DNA of 12,381 bases, taken from NCBI GenBank assembly GCA_938016235.1, contig CALLPU010000272.1:1-12381 (forward strand), given 5' to 3'. Shown here piece by piece: positions 1-6,436 of the stretch (positions within the stretch are counted from its first letter, which is position 1; each line of letters starts with the position of its first letter). Made by a program: the position numbers and the translations under genes. The notes under the pieces are model-generated. The model searched no databases. It saw only the letters and a program-made list of their open reading frames with translations, and was not told where the DNA came from. The stretch is from an uncultured Granulosicoccus sp. (lineage in GTDB: Bacteria; Pseudomonadota; Gammaproteobacteria; Granulosicoccales; Granulosicoccaceae).

Positions 1-1019
1 GTGTCGTATTTTTTCGAATCATTCAAGTACTCTTCCGTGTAAATCTGCATCGCTCGCTGCGTTGCCTGGTCTACCAGGATCTGCCATTGAGCACGATGCT
101 GTTGCTCTTCTATCAACGGCTGCAGCCATCGAGTGCTGTGCTGCTCAATGAACGCGTTGACCGATGTTGTGCCAGCTTGCCTATCCACCCGGCTCAGCGC
201 GCCGTTCAAATGGTTGGCCAGATCATCAAGACGATCATCCGGGAACGAGAAAGCATGGTTGCCCTGCGACTTTCTGATAAACGGAAACAGCGTTATCGCA
301 GGCGGTTTGTCACGACTGAATTGTTCTTCATACCGGGTTGTAAAGGCTGCGACCACAGCGAGTTCATCTTGAGGGTCCAACTTGTTGATACAGACAATCA
401 ATGGTTTCTGCAATGGATGAATCAATGAAAGCATGTCCCAGACACTTTTATCACCGTACTTGTCCTTGCTGACCATGAGCACAACCAGATCTGCCAGGGC
501 GACCGTATTCAGAACGGCCCGGGTGTACGTGCTGGCGTCTATTGAGTCGAAATCCGGGGTATCCCAGACAACCGCTTGCGTGATCAGCGCCTTGTTGCCC
601 GCTTGCACAGGCTCAAGAACATAGGCATCCAGATCGTTGGCATCCAGCTCGTTAGCCGACGTTCTCTGCAACGGATGCATCAGTGTATGCAGGGTGTCCA
701 GTTGCTCCGGTGTATGGCCAGTAGCGTAGCCCTGGGCATGGACTGTAAACCCTGCCAATGCACTGATCCCCGCAACCTCAGCGTTCAGCGTGGCGTTAAC
801 CAGCGTGCTTTTGCCAGATTGGGTGGGGCCAATAATCGCAATTTGCAGAGGATGATCCTGATCAGACTCGCTCAATCGGGCCTTGTCGAGCAGGGCGTCT
901 GCCAGTTGCAGCGTGTTCAGACAATACAGCGTTGAGGCGGACGGGTTGTCGCTATGCGCCACGACGCGTGCATAGCGCTTGAGTAGTGGCGTAACCCAGC
1001 TGGCAGAATCGGTAATCAC
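1..1019 (-). CDS. P-loop GTPase, translationally coupled to ubiA (partial, C-terminus beyond left edge)
   Basis: An open frame of 339 codons runs leftward to the edge without a stop. Visible GTPase motifs are: G1 (P-loop) GPTQSGKST at residues 64-72; a possible G2 Thr near residue 92; G3 as W152-D-T-P-D156, preceded by a hydrophobic strand; and G4 N212-K-L-D215, which specifies guanine. The usual G3 Gly (DxxG) is Asp here. About 60 residues precede the P-loop, and the region after G4 is largely charged and probably helical. No membrane segment is visible in the seen part. The GTG start at 1019 overlaps the ubiA TGA (GTGA), which implies translational coupling and decides the start. The motif set fits the Era/TrmE/dynamin-like superfamily; the specific family and cellular role are not recognised. 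The fold call is firm, the function is unknown. Confidence 0.85.
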   Translation of the reverse strand, partial: MITDSASWVTPLLKRYARVVAHSDNPSASTLYCLNTLQLADALLDKARLSESDQDHPLQIAIIGPTQSGKSTLVNATLNAEVAGISALAGFTVHAQGYATGHTPEQLDTLHTLMHPLQRTSANELDANDLDAYVLEPVQAGNKALITQAVVWDTPDFDSIDASTYTRAVLNTVALADLVVLMVSKDKYGDKSVWDMLSLIHPLQKPLIVCINKLDPQDELAVVAAFTTRYEEQFSRDKPPAITLFPFIRKSQGNHAFSFPDDRLDDLANHLNGALSRVDRQAGTTSVNAFIEQHSTRWLQPLIEEQQHRAQWQILVDQATQRAMQIYTEEYLNDSKKYD

Positions 1020-1891
1020 GGATAGAAGGCGAAGTCTGCCACCAGCGCTACGAAAACGGTAAAGCCGAGCCAGTTGTTGTTGAGGAATGCTTGCACACAG
1101 CGTTTGGGTTCACGATCCCGGGCCAGCCAGAGCTGATACGCTACAAAGCCTGCTGAGGCAAACAAGCCGGTGAAGTAGATGGGGCCGCGAGCGGACTGCC
1201 AGCCTACAAACGCCAACAAGCCGAGCACGGTCAGTTGCAGTAAGGCGACGATGACAAGATCGTAGCGGCCGAACAGGATTGCGGATGACTTGACGCCGAT
1301 CTTCAGATCGTCCGGCCTGTCGGCAATCGCATATAACGTATCGTAAGCCACAGACCAGATAATGGCGCTGAGATAGAGCCACCAGGCGATGGATGGCAGA
1401 CTACCGGTTTGCGCCGCATAAGCCATCGGCACGGCGAACCCGAAGGCAGCACCGAGCACAACCTGTGGCAAGTGGGTGTAACGCTTTGAAAACGGGTAGA
1501 TCACGGCCAGCAGTACCGCAACAAATGACAATGCAATCGTCAGTTGATTGGTAAAGAGCACCAGGACAAAGGCCAGCAGCATGAGCAGTGCAGCCGCGCT
1601 GAGTGCCTCTCTCGGGCTCAGAACACCTGTGGCAAGGGGGCGATCCCGGGTACGCTCAACATGCCCGTCAAAATCCCGGTCGGCATAGTCGTTAACAGCG
1701 CAGCCAGCCGAGCGTGTCAGTACCGTTCCGGCAACGAAAATCAGCAGTACATCTATCTGCGGTACCCCCTTGGCAGCGAACCAGAGTGCCCATAACATCG
1801 GCCACAGAAGAAGATAGATGCCGATAGGCCTATCCAATCGTGTCAGTGAAACGAAATGCGGCAGTTTTTGTCCGAGGTTGGCGATATCCAC
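1016..1891 (-). CDS. ubiA: 4-hydroxybenzoate polyprenyltransferase UbiA
   Basis: Integral membrane prenyltransferase that attaches the polyprenyl tail to 4-hydroxybenzoate, an early step of ubiquinone synthesis. From the GTG at 1891 it has 291 residues, against 290 in E. coli. Both Mg-diphosphate binding motifs are present: N67-D-Y-A-D71-R-D-F-D75 and D184-T-L-Y-A-I-A-D191-R-P-D-D195, the latter followed by LKIGVKSSAILFG, a UbiA hallmark. Several hydrophobic helices separate and follow them, as expected for this fold. The open frame continues upstream to 2359, but that part is antisense to gor and has no UbiA similarity. GTG 1891 is the only in-frame start that gives family length; no strong Shine-Dalgarno is seen. 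The stop overlaps the start of the downstream GTPase. ubiC is not adjacent. Confidence 0.95.
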   Translation of the reverse strand: MDIANLGQKLPHFVSLTRLDRPIGIYLLLWPMLWALWFAAKGVPQIDVLLIFVAGTVLTRSAGCAVNDYADRDFDGHVERTRDRPLATGVLSPREALSAAALLMLLAFVLVLFTNQLTIALSFVAVLLAVIYPFSKRYTHLPQVVLGAAFGFAVPMAYAAQTGSLPSIAWWLYLSAIIWSVAYDTLYAIADRPDDLKIGVKSSAILFGRYDLVIVALLQLTVLGLLAFVGWQSARGPIYFTGLFASAGFVAYQLWLARDREPKRCVQAFLNNNWLGFTVFVALVADFAFYP

Positions 1892-1924
1892 AGCCTGAGT
1901 AGTCCGATCAGTGCTTAGCCTCGG

Positions 1925-1930
1925 TATAGT
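1925..1930 (+). promoter_or_regulatory. candidate -10 element for gor
   Basis: TATAGT matches the sigma-70 -10 consensus at five of six positions and lies about 37 bases before the gor ATG, in the 75-base gap between the divergent ubiA and gor starts. No convincing -35 hexamer lies 16-18 bases upstream, so this is tentative. The ubiA promoter must lie in the same gap or inside the start of gor. Confidence 0.25.
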
Positions 1931-1966
1931 AGCCCGTTTATGACCCTTGTGACTCAGGAACCCTCC

Positions 1967-3322
1967 ATGACAACTCACTACGATTATGACCTCATCGCCG
2001 TTGGTGGCGGAAGCGGCGGAATTGCCACGGCCAATCGAGCCGGCAGCTACGGTGCGAAATGCCTGGTTATAGAGAGTGACGCGGTGCTGGGTGGAACCTG
2101 CGTGAATCGTGGCTGCGTACCCAAGAAGGTCATGTGGTACGGCGGTGCCATGGCGCATGCGCTCAGAGATGCACAAGGCTATGGCTTTGACGTAACAGTC
2201 AATGGTTTTGACTGGACCGCACTGGTTGAAAAGCGGCAGCAGTACATTAGCAACATCAACAACTCCTATGCCAAGTACCTGGGCCAGAATAACGTGGAGA
2301 CGTTGTCTGGTCGCGCACGTCTGGTTGACAGCCATACGGTTGAAGTCGACGGCAAACACTACTCAGCCGAGCGAATCGTTCTGGCACCGGGTGGGTACGC
2401 AAGGGTGCCGGACATTCCCGGCAAAGAACTGGGTGTCACCTCCGACGGGTTTTTCGAATTCACGCACCAGCCGGCGCGTGTTCTGGTTCTGGGTGCTGGC
2501 TACATCGCCGTGGAGCTCGCTGGCATGATGCAGGCGATGGGCAGTTCAGTAACGCTGGCTATCCGCCATGACGCCTTTTTGCGTGAGTTTGATCTCATGC
2601 TGCAGGAAAAACTGATGGAAGAGATGCTCAGCGAGGGGCTGGTCGTTAAAACTCATTTCACGGCGGCCAGCCTGGCGCGCGTCAACGACGCCATCAACGC
2701 AACCGGTGAGGACGGTGAGGTACTCGAAGGCTTTGATGCGGTCATTTTTGCCGTGGGCAGATCACCATCCACTGACGATCTGGGTCTGGACCGGGCAGGG
2801 GTGACCATGGATAGCAAGGGTTACATCCCTGTCGACAAGTACCAGGAAACGAACGTACCAGGCGTCTTCGCGATTGGTGACGTAACCGGCCAGGCCGAGT
2901 TAACGCCTGTTGCCATTGCAGCAGGGCGACGGTTGGCAGATCGCCTGTATGACAACCAGGAAGGTCGTCACCTGGACTACTCACTAATTCCTACGGTGGT
3001 GTTCAGCCATCCACCAATGGCCACTGTGGGGTTAACCGAGGCTCAGGCGCGCAAGCAATATGGAGACGCGGTGAAAGTCTACGAGTCCAGTTTTACTGCC
3101 ATGTATAACTCGTTCACGCCGCACAAGACGAAAACCGCCATGAAGCTGATCGTGACAGGTGCTGAGGAGAAAGTGATCGGAATCCACATGATTGGCCTGG
3201 CGGCTGACGAGATGCTTCAGGGGTTTGCCGTGGCGATGCGAATGGGCGCTACCAAGCGCGACCTTGACGATACGGTGGCCATCCATCCTACCAGCAGTGA
3301 GGAACTGGTCACACTCCGATAG
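1967..3322 (+). CDS. gor: Glutathione-disulfide reductase
   Basis: Cytoplasmic FAD enzyme that reduces glutathione disulfide with NADPH. It has 451 residues from ATG 1967 (E. coli Gor has 450). Order of signatures: FAD-binding GGGSGG near residues 13-18; redox disulfide Cys45/Cys50 in GGTCVNRGCVPKK; NADPH-binding GAGYIAVELAG mid-protein, followed by IRHDAFLREFD, whose two Arg residues six apart correspond to the NADPH-selecting pair of E. coli Gor; second FAD motif FAIGDVTG; and the C-terminal catalytic His-Glu in HPTSSEE. These features separate it from lipoamide and mercuric reductases. An earlier in-frame ATG exists at 1940, but AGGA at 1956-1959 sits seven bases before ATG 1967, and the N-terminus from there aligns with E. 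coli Gor. The gene stands alone and is divergent from ubiA. Confidence 0.96.
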   Translation: MTTHYDYDLIAVGGGSGGIATANRAGSYGAKCLVIESDAVLGGTCVNRGCVPKKVMWYGGAMAHALRDAQGYGFDVTVNGFDWTALVEKRQQYISNINNSYAKYLGQNNVETLSGRARLVDSHTVEVDGKHYSAERIVLAPGGYARVPDIPGKELGVTSDGFFEFTHQPARVLVLGAGYIAVELAGMMQAMGSSVTLAIRHDAFLREFDLMLQEKLMEEMLSEGLVVKTHFTAASLARVNDAINATGEDGEVLEGFDAVIFAVGRSPSTDDLGLDRAGVTMDSKGYIPVDKYQETNVPGVFAIGDVTGQAELTPVAIAAGRRLADRLYDNQEGRHLDYSLIPTVVFSHPPMATVGLTEAQARKQYGDAVKVYESSFTAMYNSFTPHKTKTAMKLIVTGAEEKVIGIHMIGLAADEMLQGFAVAMRMGATKRDLDDTVAIHPTSSEELVTLR

Positions 3323-3415
3323 CTTGAGTTCTCCGTCGGTGTGAGTGTGGGTTAACCACTTTGCTGCGTGGTCGCTAATAAACGTTGATAGCGTTGCTTC
3401 GGGAAGGGGTCCCGA

Positions 3416-4003
3416 GTGCACGCGATGTTAACGGGTAACCACGCACGCATGACCAGTCAGCGTTTACGACAACTCGGGTTCTCCTTTCTCGAGCTCATGA
3501 TTGCTCTGTCCATCAGCGCCATCCTGCTCGCGATGGCGCTTCCCTCGTTGCAATCGTTTGTGGGCGAGTCGGAAATAACCACTACCAGCAACCATTTCGT
3601 TCACAGCCTGCAAACTGCTCGATCCGAGGCGATCAAGCGTGCAGGGCCTGTGGGTGTTTGTCCAAGCCTGGCCCCGTTGGCAGATGAGCCAAGCTGTGGT
3701 GGCGACGACTACACCAATGGCTGGATTGTTTTCTTTGACGACAATGGAAACGGCAGCCGGGATAACGCTGATCAAGTCATTCTGCAAACGGGTGAGCGGT
3801 CGCCTGCGTTCACGTTTACACCGGATGCCGTGTTCGCCCAGCGGATTTACTTTGGCGAGTCTGGTACCAGCATCAACCCGGCCGGCATTCCACTGTCTGG
3901 CGGCGTGAGAATTGCTTTTGCCAACGACGAGGCACGTGATATCAGCATCGCCGCCAATGGCCGTATCACTACAGCTGACCCCAATGATACCGGTGCACCG
4001 TAA
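3416..4003 (+). CDS. fimT: Minor type IV pilin FimT/FimU (GspH-like)
   Basis: Minor pilin of the type IV pilus priming/tip complex, 195 residues. A type III (prepilin) signal is seen: basic leader, Gly21, then FSFLELMIAL with Phe +1 and Glu +5 (residue 26), followed by the hydrophobic N-terminal helix, so PilD-type processing is expected. The helix runs into the TTTSNHF...SLQTARSEAIKR stretch typical of GspH/FimT proteins. Residues 106-119 (FFDDNGNGSRDNAD) resemble a Ca-binding D-x-N-x-N-G loop that is common in FimT/FimU. Cys82 and Cys94 may pair. The GTG start at 3416 has AAGGGG six bases upstream; ATG 3449 would give a 10-residue leader, more typical in length, but lacks a clear ribosome site. 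This is the first gene of the five-pilin operon and overlaps pilV (TAATG). fimT and fimU cannot be told apart by sequence alone. Confidence 0.88.
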   Translation: MHAMLTGNHARMTSQRLRQLGFSFLELMIALSISAILLAMALPSLQSFVGESEITTTSNHFVHSLQTARSEAIKRAGPVGVCPSLAPLADEPSCGGDDYTNGWIVFFDDNGNGSRDNADQVILQTGERSPAFTFTPDAVFAQRIYFGESGTSINPAGIPLSGGVRIAFANDEARDISIAANGRITTADPNDTGAP

Positions 4004-4593
4004 TGGGTAAGCAGAATCATATTTCCGTTCGTGGCATACAGAAAGCCCATTACCGCAGTCGGGGAATCGGCATCATCGAAGTGCTGGTGGCTCTGATTGT
4101 GGTCTCATTCGGCGTGCTGGGTATGGCTGGGTTACAGCTGACCGGCATGAAGCACAGCACAAACAGTTTTAATCGTTCAAAGGCGCTGATGCTGACCGAA
4201 AACATGGCGACACGAATGCGCATTAATCGTACAGGTGTACTGGCACAGGCCTATACCGGTTTCGATTCAAGTGCAAACGCAAACTTCTGCGCCGTCAAAC
4301 CCGTGCCGTATTGCCAGGCATCCAAAGGTGTAGCGGCCGAGAGTTGTACGGTAGACGAGCTGGCCAGTTTCGATATGTATTCGGTGGCCTGTGGTGACTG
4401 GGGGACAGGTGCGGCAAATGCGGGTGTTCAAGGCATGTTGCCACCGGGCGCAAAGCTTGAGATCGACTGTAACGATGTTCCCTGTGTGGATACTTCTACT
4501 TATACGGTCAGTGTAAGTTGGCCTGAGGGCAAGACGGCTTCATCTGAAGAGGCGCCCGAGACCCGTCGGGTGCAAATGAGGCTGCGGCCATGA
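4003..4593 (+). CDS. pilV: Minor type IV pilin PilV
   Basis: Minor pilin, 196 residues. The prepilin leader ends at Gly21 with Ile22 as +1 and Glu26 as +5 (IGIIEVLVALIVVSFGVLGMAGLQL). The VLVALxVxSFGxLGxAGLQ pattern and the following TENMATRMRINR segment are typical of PilV/PulI-like proteins. The C-terminal domain contains several Cys (residues near FCAVKP, YCQAS, SCTVD, ACGDW, DCNDVPC), probably in disulfides. It ends with VSWPEG...RRVQMRLRP, matching the end pattern of PilV proteins. Its ATG overlaps the fimT TAA by one base and its TGA overlaps the pilW ATG (ATGA), so it should be translated by coupling; no separate Shine-Dalgarno is evident. Expected to be exposed in the periplasm after insertion, then incorporated at the pilus tip. 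Confidence 0.9.
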   Translation: MGKQNHISVRGIQKAHYRSRGIGIIEVLVALIVVSFGVLGMAGLQLTGMKHSTNSFNRSKALMLTENMATRMRINRTGVLAQAYTGFDSSANANFCAVKPVPYCQASKGVAAESCTVDELASFDMYSVACGDWGTGAANAGVQGMLPPGAKLEIDCNDVPCVDTSTYTVSVSWPEGKTASSEEAPETRRVQMRLRP

Positions 4594-5288
4594 TCCGGCA
4601 ACGTGCCAGTGTGTTTCGACAACGTGGTTTGTCGTTGATCGAACTGATGATTACCCTCGTTCTGGGTCTTATCGTCATCGCTGCGGTATTCAACATGTAT
4701 TCGGGTAACACCCGATCTGCCAGATTCACCGAAGGGCTGCAGAGCATGCAGGAAAACGGTCGCTATGCGGTATCCGTTCTGCAGCGTGGTTTGCGCCTGG
4801 CCGGGTACTCACCAGCTGGTTACATCGATGCCTTTGACATCGCACAAAGCGATGGCAATACCATTGCCGTGCGAACGCAGCAGGCCTACGATTGCAATGG
4901 CGCGGATACCACCCCTACGGGCGGTCTTGCCGTCAATATCTACCGCCATGATCCGCTCACTAATCAGTTGACCTGCGAGGGTAATCAGGCGGGTGCGGCA
5001 CCGATGGCCATCGTTGAAGGCGTTGAGGAGTTCCGGGTGCTCTATGGACTGGATACCGACGGTGATGAATTGACCGATGAGCCGCAACAGTATGTGCCGT
5101 TCAGTGCCACCATGAATCCAGCTGATGTGGTCTCGTTGCGTTTTGCGTTGCTGGTCAGTTCTGGCAGATCCATTCGCTCACGCAATATGTCAGACACCTA
5201 CGTGCTACTGGATGATGAGATGACGGTATCTGATCGTATGGCACGGGAAGTCTACAGCAGCACAGTAAAGCTGAGGAACCGTCAGTAA
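4590..5288 (+). CDS. pilW: Minor type IV pilin PilW
   Basis: Minor pilin of 232 residues, on the short side for PilW. The basic leader ends at Gly13; Leu14 is +1 and Glu18 is +5 (LSLIELMITLVLGLIVIAAV), followed by the EGLQSMQENGRYAVSVLQRGLRLAGY stretch characteristic of PilW (ENGRYA..L...LR.AG). A D155-T-D-G-D-E-L-T-D163 segment in VLYGLDTDGDELTDEPQQYV is the usual PilW acidic turn and could bind Ca. Cys102 and Cys129 may form a disulfide. The start overlaps the pilV stop (ATGA) and the stop overlaps the pilX start (TAATG). The call rests on N-terminal motifs and position between pilV and pilX. Confidence 0.9.
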   Translation: MIRQRASVFRQRGLSLIELMITLVLGLIVIAAVFNMYSGNTRSARFTEGLQSMQENGRYAVSVLQRGLRLAGYSPAGYIDAFDIAQSDGNTIAVRTQQAYDCNGADTTPTGGLAVNIYRHDPLTNQLTCEGNQAGAAPMAIVEGVEEFRVLYGLDTDGDELTDEPQQYVPFSATMNPADVVSLRFALLVSSGRSIRSRNMSDTYVLLDDEMTVSDRMAREVYSSTVKLRNRQ

Positions 5289-5899
5289 TGAACACTCATC
5301 GATGGATCATTAGCGCACGGCCGCGTACGGGTTTCGCTCATAGACAACGCACGTTAAAGCCAATGTGGCGCCGTGAACAGGGTGTGGCTCTGGCGGTTAG
5401 CCTGGTGCTGCTGGTTGCCATGACTATTCTGGGTGTGGCAACGCTTTCTTCCACATCACTCAACGAAAAGATCACCAGCAATGCTCAACAGAAATCCATA
5501 GCGTTTGAGGTTGCAGAGTCAGCCATAGCTTCGGTCTGGGACAAGGAATACTTGAGTAAAGCCTTGATATCGGGGCCGGCAAACAGTGGCAACAATCCGG
5601 TTCCGATCACCGCACCCGATGCTGATACTGGGTTGACGAACGATTTTGACATGCAAAACAGCAGCGGTAACACGGTGGTGGATATAGACGGCACTCTCAC
5701 GGTGCAGTTTTGTGGTGAAGTTGCGCCGATTGGAAGTGATTTGAATGCCGACGAGTCGGCAACCACGTTCGTTTTCAAGTTGATTGATGTCAATAGCGTG
5801 GTGCAGATTGCCAATACCAGCACACGCGTGGATCATGTCCAGCGTGGTGCTGCGACGGCTGCGAAAACCAACCGTACTGGAGCCTGCCCGACACGATGA
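5288..5899 (+). CDS. pilX: Minor type IV pilin PilX
   Basis: 203 residues. The N-terminal hydrophobic helix begins after Gln-Gly32 (VALAVSLVLLVAMTILGVATLSS) and is followed by SLNEKITSNAQQKSIAFEVAESAIA, the T/S-x-x-E-x-x-x-x-N...A-F-x-A-A-E signature of PilX. It lacks the +5 Glu of other pilins, as is usual for PilX and GspK-type subunits. The leader is 32 residues from ATG 5288, rather long; Met26 (ATG 5363) would give a seven-residue leader but has no ribosome site, whereas ATG 5288 overlaps the pilW stop (TAATG). Two Cys, in FCGEVAP and GACPTR, may pair. PilX normally partners with PilY1 at the tip; pilY1 does not follow here, the next gene being pilE in ATGA overlap. Confidence 0.87.
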   Translation: MNTHRWIISARPRTGFAHRQRTLKPMWRREQGVALAVSLVLLVAMTILGVATLSSTSLNEKITSNAQQKSIAFEVAESAIASVWDKEYLSKALISGPANSGNNPVPITAPDADTGLTNDFDMQNSSGNTVVDIDGTLTVQFCGEVAPIGSDLNADESATTFVFKLIDVNSVVQIANTSTRVDHVQRGAATAAKTNRTGACPTR

Positions 5900-6417
5900 A
5901 TAACCGACCCATCCCGTTAAAGTCCATCAGATCGACAGGTGTCTGGCCAGCTGGCACAACAGGGCAGTATCATCAGCCTGCGTGTGGAAACCTGAGTGCA
6001 CGTGTGCGTCGCCTGCAGGGTTTTACCATGATAGAGGTGATGATCGTTGTGGCCATCATCGGCATCCTTGCGGCGATTGCAGTCCCCAGCTACTCACAAT
6101 ACATGGTGGACAGTCGTCGCACTGATGCCATAACATTTCTGTCTGAGGCCGCTGGTGAGCAGGTTCGCTATTTCTCCAGTAACAATCAATACGCCGACAG
6201 CATGGATGAGCTGGGGTATGGCACTACAGCCACGGTGTTAACACCAGAAGGGCACTACTCAGTGGGCGTGGCAAACCCCGGTGGGCGAGGCAAGTTCGTG
6301 TTAACGGCTACTCCCGTTGTCGGCGGTAAACAGGCAGGTGACACTGAGTGCGCCTCGTTTACCATCTCCGATACTGGCGTAAAAAAGAACACGGGTACAA
6401 ATACTGATTGCTGGTAG
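5896..6417 (+). CDS. pilE: Minor type IV pilin PilE
   Basis: 173 residues. The mature start is Phe43 after Gly42: FTMIEVMIVVAIIGILAAIAVPSYSQY, with Glu47 as +5, the classic pilin helix. The C-terminus ECASFTISDTG...TDCW holds Cys152 and Cys172, the conserved disulfide that closes the D-region of PilE-like minor pilins. The 42-residue leader from ATG 5896 is unusually long. GTG 6004 would give a six-residue leader (VRRLQG) of normal length but lacks a clear Shine-Dalgarno. ATG 5896 is kept because it overlaps the pilX stop (ATGA) like the other junctions. Last gene of the operon, convergent with ybiT. A major pilin is possible, but position and Cys pattern favour the minor pilin PilE. Confidence 0.88.
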   Translation: MNNRPIPLKSIRSTGVWPAGTTGQYHQPACGNLSARVRRLQGFTMIEVMIVVAIIGILAAIAVPSYSQYMVDSRRTDAITFLSEAAGEQVRYFSSNNQYADSMDELGYGTTATVLTPEGHYSVGVANPGGRGKFVLTATPVVGGKQAGDTECASFTISDTGVKKNTGTNTDCW

Positions 6418-6418
6418 T

Positions 6419-6436
6419 GTCAGGCGATACCCTGAC
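6419..6436 (+). terminator. candidate hairpin terminator at the pilE/ybiT convergence
   Basis: A perfect six-base inverted repeat, GTCAGG and CCTGAC, encloses a six-base loop (CGATAC) two bases after the pilE stop and is followed by TTT. The stem overlaps the ybiT stop codon and its last codons. The short U-tract makes it a weak intrinsic terminator for the pilin operon; on the other strand no T-run follows. Confidence 0.35.

Noticed and set aside
408..683. Repeated L-[M/I]-H-P-L-Q motif in the GTPase at residues 113-118 and 199-204
   Set aside because: Only six residues repeat and the flanks do not match; most likely chance or convergent helix ends.
87..935. Plus-strand open frames across the left end
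   Set aside because: All lie antisense to the GTPase frame, which has recognisable G1, G3 and G4 motifs; the plus-strand translations show no domain.
1940..1966. Earlier ATG for gor at 1940
   Set aside because: It adds nine residues with no counterpart in E. coli Gor, and the ribosome site is placed for ATG 1967.
1892..2359. N-terminal extension of the ubiA open frame, 156 extra codons antisense to gor
   Set aside because: It overlaps the well-supported gor gene on the other strand, has no UbiA-like features, and would make the protein far longer than the family norm.
3323..3415. Possible terminator and promoter between gor and fimT
   Set aside because: The near-palindrome around GGTTAACC has only a four-base stem and no good T-run, and no hexamer pair with correct spacing was found, so neither is annotated. 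A promoter for the pilin operon is expected here or within gor.
2742..3421. Minus-strand open frames opposite gor
   Set aside because: They look like antisense shadows of a strongly conserved gene, and none has recognisable features.
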